DNA from: Tenggerimyces flavus
GTDB lineage: Bacteria; Actinomycetota; Actinomycetes; Propionibacteriales; Actinopolymorphaceae
Assembly (NCBI RefSeq): GCF_016907715.1
Contig: NZ_JAFBCM010000001.1
Coordinates: 7,231,420 to 7,295,419, forward strand
Direction: 5' to 3'
DNA length: 64,000 nt
Translations under genes and position numbers: made by a program
Notes under the pieces: generated by a model
The model's input: only the letters and a program-made list of their open reading frames with translations
Databases searched by the model: none
What the model was told of the DNA's origin: nothing
Part shown: in pieces, positions 60,190-64,000 of the stretch
Layout: every line of letters starts with the position of its first letter
How positions within the stretch are numbered: the first letter of the stretch is position 1

Positions 60190-60528
60190 CTAGCCGTCTT
60201 CGCCATCGTTGGAGTCTTCGGCCACCTTCTCGGTGACCTCGGAGACCTGGACGTTGAAGCTCCGGCGGGTACCGTCGGCCAGTTCGGCCTCGACGACGAA
60301 GAAGCTGGCCGAGCCGAAGGGCACGTCAAGGATGGCGATCGGGTGCGGCAGATCCCGCAGCACCGGGTTCGCGTCGGGATTGGCGCCCCGGATCAACAGC
60401 TGCAGCACGCCCCCGAGATACTCCTTGATCAACGGCCCGGCCGGCGTCTCCTCGGCGTCGCCGCACGCATCATAGGGATCAAATGTGGCGGCGCCGACGC
60501 TGCCATCGGTAGGTCCGGCTGTGGTCAT
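60190..60528 (-). CDS. Hypothetical protein
   Basis: 112 residues from ATG 60528. Acidic, with one conserved-looking core: LIKEYLGGVLQLLIRGANPD, LPHPIAILDVPFGSASFFVV, EAELADGTRRSFNVQVSEV. No signal peptide or membrane segment. I do not recognise the family. No clear ribosome site precedes the start. It is the first gene beyond the IS element. Confidence 0.55.
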   Translation of the reverse strand: MTTAGPTDGSVGAATFDPYDACGDAEETPAGPLIKEYLGGVLQLLIRGANPDANPVLRDLPHPIAILDVPFGSASFFVVEAELADGTRRSFNVQVSEVTEKVAEDSNDGEDG

Positions 60529-60626
60529 GAGTGCAGGATAACTGTCAAGTCCTACATCAGACAGAGCCGCCGACTACCTAGGGCAATACCAGGTCGATAC
60601 ACACCGACCTGAACTGCGCGACCTCA

Positions 60627-61046
60627 TCAACCGCGGCCGGGCAGCCCCTTTCGAAGAACGCCTCCCACGGTGTAGCCGGCGACGCCGCACCCATCGCCAA
60701 CAAGCGAATCGGCAGGTACGTGCATGGCTGGACCAAAGTTCCTTCCTCCCGGGATGACGTCGTTGGGTAGCGGGTCGGGTTGTACGCGTGCTGCTTCGGG
60801 GATTGTGGGCAACCTGACGATGGTGATGGCGCGGCCGCAGTGGGGACAGCGGCGATGTGCCGCCGGCTGCGAGAGTGTGGTCGGTGGTGTGGGCCCCAGG
60901 TTGCTTGCCAGTTGGCCCGGACGCGACGTCGACCGGCCGCGGCGGCGACTGGAGCAGGTGTGCTTGTGGGCTCGGCGAGTGGCCACGGTGAAGTCGTTCC
61001 AGCAGACTGGGCAGTGTCGCCCGCTACGACGCCAACAACCCCACAA
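60627..61046 (-). CDS. Putative zinc-ribbon protein
   Basis: 139 residues from TTG 61046, with GGGAGG about 5 nt upstream. Two Cys pairs are visible: HCPVCWNDFTVATRRAHKHT then C, and RRCPHCGRAITIVRLPTIPE, consistent with two zinc ribbons. From about 60770 another frame also gives a natural-looking end (AMGAASPATPWEAFFERG), so a frameshift in the C-terminal part is possible. Family unknown. Confidence 0.45.
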   Translation of the reverse strand: MWGCWRRSGRHCPVCWNDFTVATRRAHKHTCSSRRRGRSTSRPGQLASNLGPTPPTTLSQPAAHRRCPHCGRAITIVRLPTIPEAARVQPDPLPNDVIPGGRNFGPAMHVPADSLVGDGCGVAGYTVGGVLRKGLPGRG

Positions 61047-61365
61047 AGATCCTCCCTCACTGGGGAGATCCGAGGATCGTTCCTGGGATCTTACGGATCG
61101 CCATCGGTGCTCGGAGGAGGGCTGGGGATTACGATAGGCCCCTGACCGCGCACAGGCGGCCGCATTCGCATATCTGCGCCGGATCTTGCACGCAGGCCCA
61201 TCTAGCGGGTCCGTCCGCGATGGTGACGCGTTATTGAGCGCGAAGCCTTGCTCCCAGTGCGCCGACATGACCACATCGTGGTCGCGGATTGACCGCGATC
61301 CGATGGACTTGGCGCCGCGCCCATCCCCGGGAGGCACCGCGAACAGCTTGCTACCGTTCGCAACT

Positions 61366-61845
61366 ATGCCCGACGATATGGACAACGACACCCGCGACAC
61401 CGACGCCGACAGACGGCTGGCCGAGATTACGGGCGAGCTCCGACTAGTGCTGCCCGTTGTCTCGATCCTTTTTGTCTTCCTCATCACTCTGCCGTTCACA
61501 GCAAGGTTCGAGTCGCTGTCTCGGCTGGACCGCACAGCCTACTTCATCGCGTTCCTGAGTAGTGCATTCTCGATCGTGCTCCTCCTCGGCGAGACGGCTT
61601 ACCACCAGCTGCAGAACACGAACTACGACAAAGCGAAGTTGGTGTCTACTGCGTCGAGGCAGACCATCACAGGCATGGCGCTGCTTGCCATCGCTCTGCC
61701 GGCTGTGACGTTCCTCGTGACGGACCTGCTGTACCGCGACCAAGCAGCTGCGACGATAACAGCCGGTTTGGCGGCTACTGTCGGTTTCACGTGGTTCATC
61801 CTCCCGCTGCGCCGGAGGCGTGCGCAGAAGAACGTCACCACATGA
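61366..61845 (+). CDS. DUF6328-like membrane protein
   Basis: 159 residues from ATG 61366; the frame is open to 61186 but that part lacks protein-like sequence and no ribosome site is clear at any candidate. N-terminal acidic segment (MPDDMDNDTRDTDADRRL), then AEITGELRLVLPVVSILFVF with a first membrane helix. Two or three more helices follow (TAYFIAFLSSAFSIVLLLGE, ITGMALLAIALPAVTFLVTD, ITAGLAATVGFTWFILPL). The spacing matches the DUF6328 group of small four-helix actinobacterial membrane proteins of unknown function. Confidence 0.65.
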   Translation: MPDDMDNDTRDTDADRRLAEITGELRLVLPVVSILFVFLITLPFTARFESLSRLDRTAYFIAFLSSAFSIVLLLGETAYHQLQNTNYDKAKLVSTASRQTITGMALLAIALPAVTFLVTDLLYRDQAAATITAGLAATVGFTWFILPLRRRRAQKNVTT

Positions 61846-62542
61846 CATTAGTGCGCAGCGGTCGGAGGTGGTCGAGGCTCACGAACGACCGCGCCGAGCG
61901 CGAGGCTATTCCGGCGGCGCCGAACCATCGATCCTTGCGCGCTGACGGATCCCCACCACGATCTGGCGTCGGAGGACCTGCCGGAGTACGGCGCTGCATC
62001 CATTCTGAGTACGCAAACCCGGTACGGAAAGGCCGGCGGAGCTACGCCCGTTACTGATGAAGGCCGAGGCTGCTTGTGAGACGTCGCGTCGCATCCCTGG
62101 CTGGACCCAGCGTACTCGCCCGATCGGATTTAAGGGGCGCGTGCATGAGGACTGTTCGCATGGCTCCGTAGACCGACAATCCACCAATCCCTTCGACATT
62201 AGCCGAGCGACGGCAGCCTCATCGAGAGAGGATCGACTTGATAGGCCGGCAGAGCACTGAATTCCATCCCTCGCATTGTAGATCACGAGCTGGGCCGGCT
62301 GGCTCCCGCTGACTTAGCCGGCACCTGCAGCTCGGACTCCGGGTTCCAGCCAAGGAGGCGGCAAAACTAGCGGCTCGGACGGATTGGCAGCGAGGAGTGT
62401 GCTGTCAGCGTTGATGGTGTACCGGTCGCATTCGACAAGGATCGAACTCCATGTCGCCGAGCGGTGCATATCGAATGTCGATCTCCACGAGAACGACCCC
62501 TGAGCCGGGCATGTCTAGTCGTTGGTGGGGTAATCGGACATC
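61846..62542. other. Intergenic region, mostly without genes
   Basis: About 700 bp. Only the small - strand ORF at 62314-62469 is protein-like. Other open stretches have shadow-type composition. No promoter or RNA gene was recognised. Confidence 0.4.
62314..62469 (-). CDS. Possible 51-residue hypothetical protein
   Basis: ATG 62469 to TAA 62314. Composition is protein-like (MHRSATWSSILVECDRYTI, NADSTLLAANPSEPLVLPPP, WLEPGVRAAGAG). No good ribosome site: GTGGAG lies about 16 nt upstream. It could be a gene remnant. Divergent from the FAD/Rieske gene. Confidence 0.35.
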   Translation of the reverse strand: MHRSATWSSILVECDRYTINADSTLLAANPSEPLVLPPPWLEPGVRAAGAG

Positions 62543-63961
62543 ATGGTGCGATCGAGTATGTGGCTTCCGCTGGAGCGGCCGACCTATTCGGCCCTGACTA
62601 GTGACATCGATGTGGATCTAGCGGTGGTAGGTGGAGGCTGGGTGGGCCTGCACGTTGCCTACCTCGCACAACGTGACGGCGCACAGGTCGCGGTGGTGGA
62701 GGCCGCGGAGATCGCGTCAGGTACGACCGGGTACTCCACCGCGAAGCTCACCAGCCAGCACGGGTTCATCTATGACGCCCTGGAGACCAGGCATACTGTC
62801 GAGGTGGCTGAGCAGTACGCGACTGCGAACGTCGCAGGCATCGACCTAGTCACGGGGCTGGTCGACGAACTCGGCATCAGCTGCGATCTCACACGTGCCC
62901 CTGCCTGGGCCTACACACTCGAGCCGACGCGGCGCGATGAAGTGGCATCAGAGGCCGATGCAGCTCGGCGACTCGGTTTGCCTGCTCACCTGGACGAGAC
63001 GATCGACCTGCCGTTCGAAATCGCAGCAGCGGTGCGTTTCGACGGCCAGTACCATCTGGACCCAGTCCGGTACCTCAATGAGCTGGCAGAGGCGTTCGTC
63101 TCCGCCGGCGGAACGATCTACGAGCACAGCCGCGCCACCTCCGTCGATGAGCTACGCGACCAGTCCGTGAACATCTCCGTCGAGCGCATCTCCGATCGAG
63201 GCCTCGGGCACAGTAGCGTTCGCGCCAACCAAGCCGTCGTCACGACGTTGCTTCCCTTGGGCTCACTGGGCGGGTACTTCGCCAAGACGCGACCGATCGG
63301 CGCGTACGGCATCGCCGTACGGCTGCGCAATGCCGCGCCCGCCGGTATGACCATCCAGATCGAGCCACCGAACTGGTCTACCCGACCCTGGCTGGCCGCC
63401 GGCCCCACCGGGATGATCGTCGTCGGCAACGGTCACCAGGTCGGCAAGACTGACGACGCTGCCTACCGATCGGACGAGCTGGCAGCCTGGACGCACAACA
63501 CGTTCGAGGTCGAAACGATCGAACATCGCTGGTTCGCCCACGACTACAGCACCCCTGACCTGTTGCCATACGTCGGATATTCGCCCACGAGCACCGCGAT
63601 CCTTGTCGCGACCGGATTCAGGAAGTGGGGACTCTCCAATGGCGCCGCTGCCGCACTGATGCTCACCGACCACCTTGCCGGTCGCGAGAACAGCTGGGCG
63701 GCGCCCTTCAATGCCGGCCGTATCGGCGACGCTAAGGCGGTCGGCAAGCTCGTCACAGGCGGCTTCCACGTCGGCAAGGAGTTCATAGCCGGCCGTCTCG
63801 GCAACGACCACCCGACCTGCACCCACCTCGGTTGCCCATTGCACTGGAACGCCCCAGACTCCACCTGGGACTGTTACTGCCACGGCTCCCGCTTCGACTC
63901 CACCGGAGCCGTCCTGACCGGCCCCGCCGTCAACTCGTTGAAGCTCGATACCGACAAGTAG
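62543..63961 (+). CDS. FAD-dependent oxidoreductase with C-terminal (shortened) Rieske domain
   Basis: 472 residues from ATG 62543. DAO-type FAD domain: VDLAVVGGGWVGLHVAYLA dinucleotide loop, TTGYSTAKLTSQHG, and later LPYVGYSPTSTAILVATGFR, KWGLSNGAAAALMLTDHL. The C-terminal Rieske box CTHLGCPLHWN plus WDCYCHGSRFDSTG (about 426-455) can bind a 2Fe-2S cluster. In similar proteins about 40 more residues usually separate the FAD domain and CTHLGC. Here GKEFIAGRLGNDHPT leads straight into the box, so the first strands of the Rieske fold seem missing. The family usually oxidises small amines or is of unknown substrate. Confidence 0.88.
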   Translation: MVRSSMWLPLERPTYSALTSDIDVDLAVVGGGWVGLHVAYLAQRDGAQVAVVEAAEIASGTTGYSTAKLTSQHGFIYDALETRHTVEVAEQYATANVAGIDLVTGLVDELGISCDLTRAPAWAYTLEPTRRDEVASEADAARRLGLPAHLDETIDLPFEIAAAVRFDGQYHLDPVRYLNELAEAFVSAGGTIYEHSRATSVDELRDQSVNISVERISDRGLGHSSVRANQAVVTTLLPLGSLGGYFAKTRPIGAYGIAVRLRNAAPAGMTIQIEPPNWSTRPWLAAGPTGMIVVGNGHQVGKTDDAAYRSDELAAWTHNTFEVETIEHRWFAHDYSTPDLLPYVGYSPTSTAILVATGFRKWGLSNGAAAALMLTDHLAGRENSWAAPFNAGRIGDAKAVGKLVTGGFHVGKEFIAGRLGNDHPTCTHLGCPLHWNAPDSTWDCYCHGSRFDSTGAVLTGPAVNSLKLDTDK

Positions 63962-64000
63962 GCGCGTACTACACGACGACCATGCCAGGCTTGGGCGACC

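Overview
The window is high-GC chromosomal DNA, and its gene content points to an actinomycete (class Actinomycetes). It carries an ESX-type VII secretion locus with EccB, EccC, EccD and WXG100-like proteins, SARP/AfsR, LAL and StrR-type regulators, a cytochrome P450, a choice-of-anchor P-like secreted protein and an F420/PPOX-type oxidoreductase. GTG and TTG starts are common. I cannot assign a genus; a Kribbella/Actinopolymorpha-like or related lineage is only a guess.

Layout. (1) 1-2.9 kb: a SARP-type regulator that runs off the left edge, diverging from a response regulator/histidine kinase pair. (2) 2.9-16.7 kb: an ESX locus holding a membrane-anchored fibronectin-III protein, a kinase-like protein without its HRD aspartate, EccD, EccB, a Gly/Pro-rich WXG/PPE-like protein, an EspC-like protein, full-length EccC and two small WXG100-like proteins. 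No mycosin or EccE is present in the window. (3) 16.8-20 kb: two tandem paralogues of unknown family, then a YrhB/YwqJ-like deaminase overlapped by a SUKH-3-type immunity gene, which looks like a T7SS-linked toxin/antitoxin pair. (4) 20-31 kb: a DinB/TIGR03084-type protein, a LAL regulator, a P450, a StrR-type regulator preceded by a perfect palindrome, an AfsR-type regulator and an NmrA-type protein. (5) 31-42.3 kb: single genes, including a protein that resembles a pentameric ligand-gated ion channel, secreted proteins, a SnoaL-SMP30-SDR operon diverging from a LysR gene broken by a stop codon, a DUF1906 protein and an aldo/keto reductase.

(6) 42.4-48.3 kb is a decayed accessory region: a frameshifted metallopeptidase, an orphan RHS toxin tip with an HExxH motif followed by a lipoprotein, a lone DnaB N-terminal domain, a putative MerR-like DNA-binding protein and a Cys-rich protein. 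(7) 48.2-55.3 kb: a MarR repressor diverging from an operon that encodes a fused GlcD/GlcF-like FAD/Fe-S dehydrogenase, a PoxB-like ThDP enzyme, an enolase-superfamily enzyme and a small PRC-like protein. This looks like a 2-hydroxyacid/pyruvate catabolic unit. (8) 56-64 kb: an orphan Tat-lipoprotein peptide-binding protein behind a 46-residue membrane ORF, an intact IS982-family element (59022-60067), small hypothetical genes, and an FAD oxidoreductase with what appears to be a shortened Rieske domain.

Several genes are broken: LysR by a nonsense codon, SDR by a 1-nt frameshift near its 3' end, the RHS tip by compensating frameshifts, and the metallopeptidase by several shifts. The second half of the window is therefore actively turning over. 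All calls come from reading the sequence; no database search was run.
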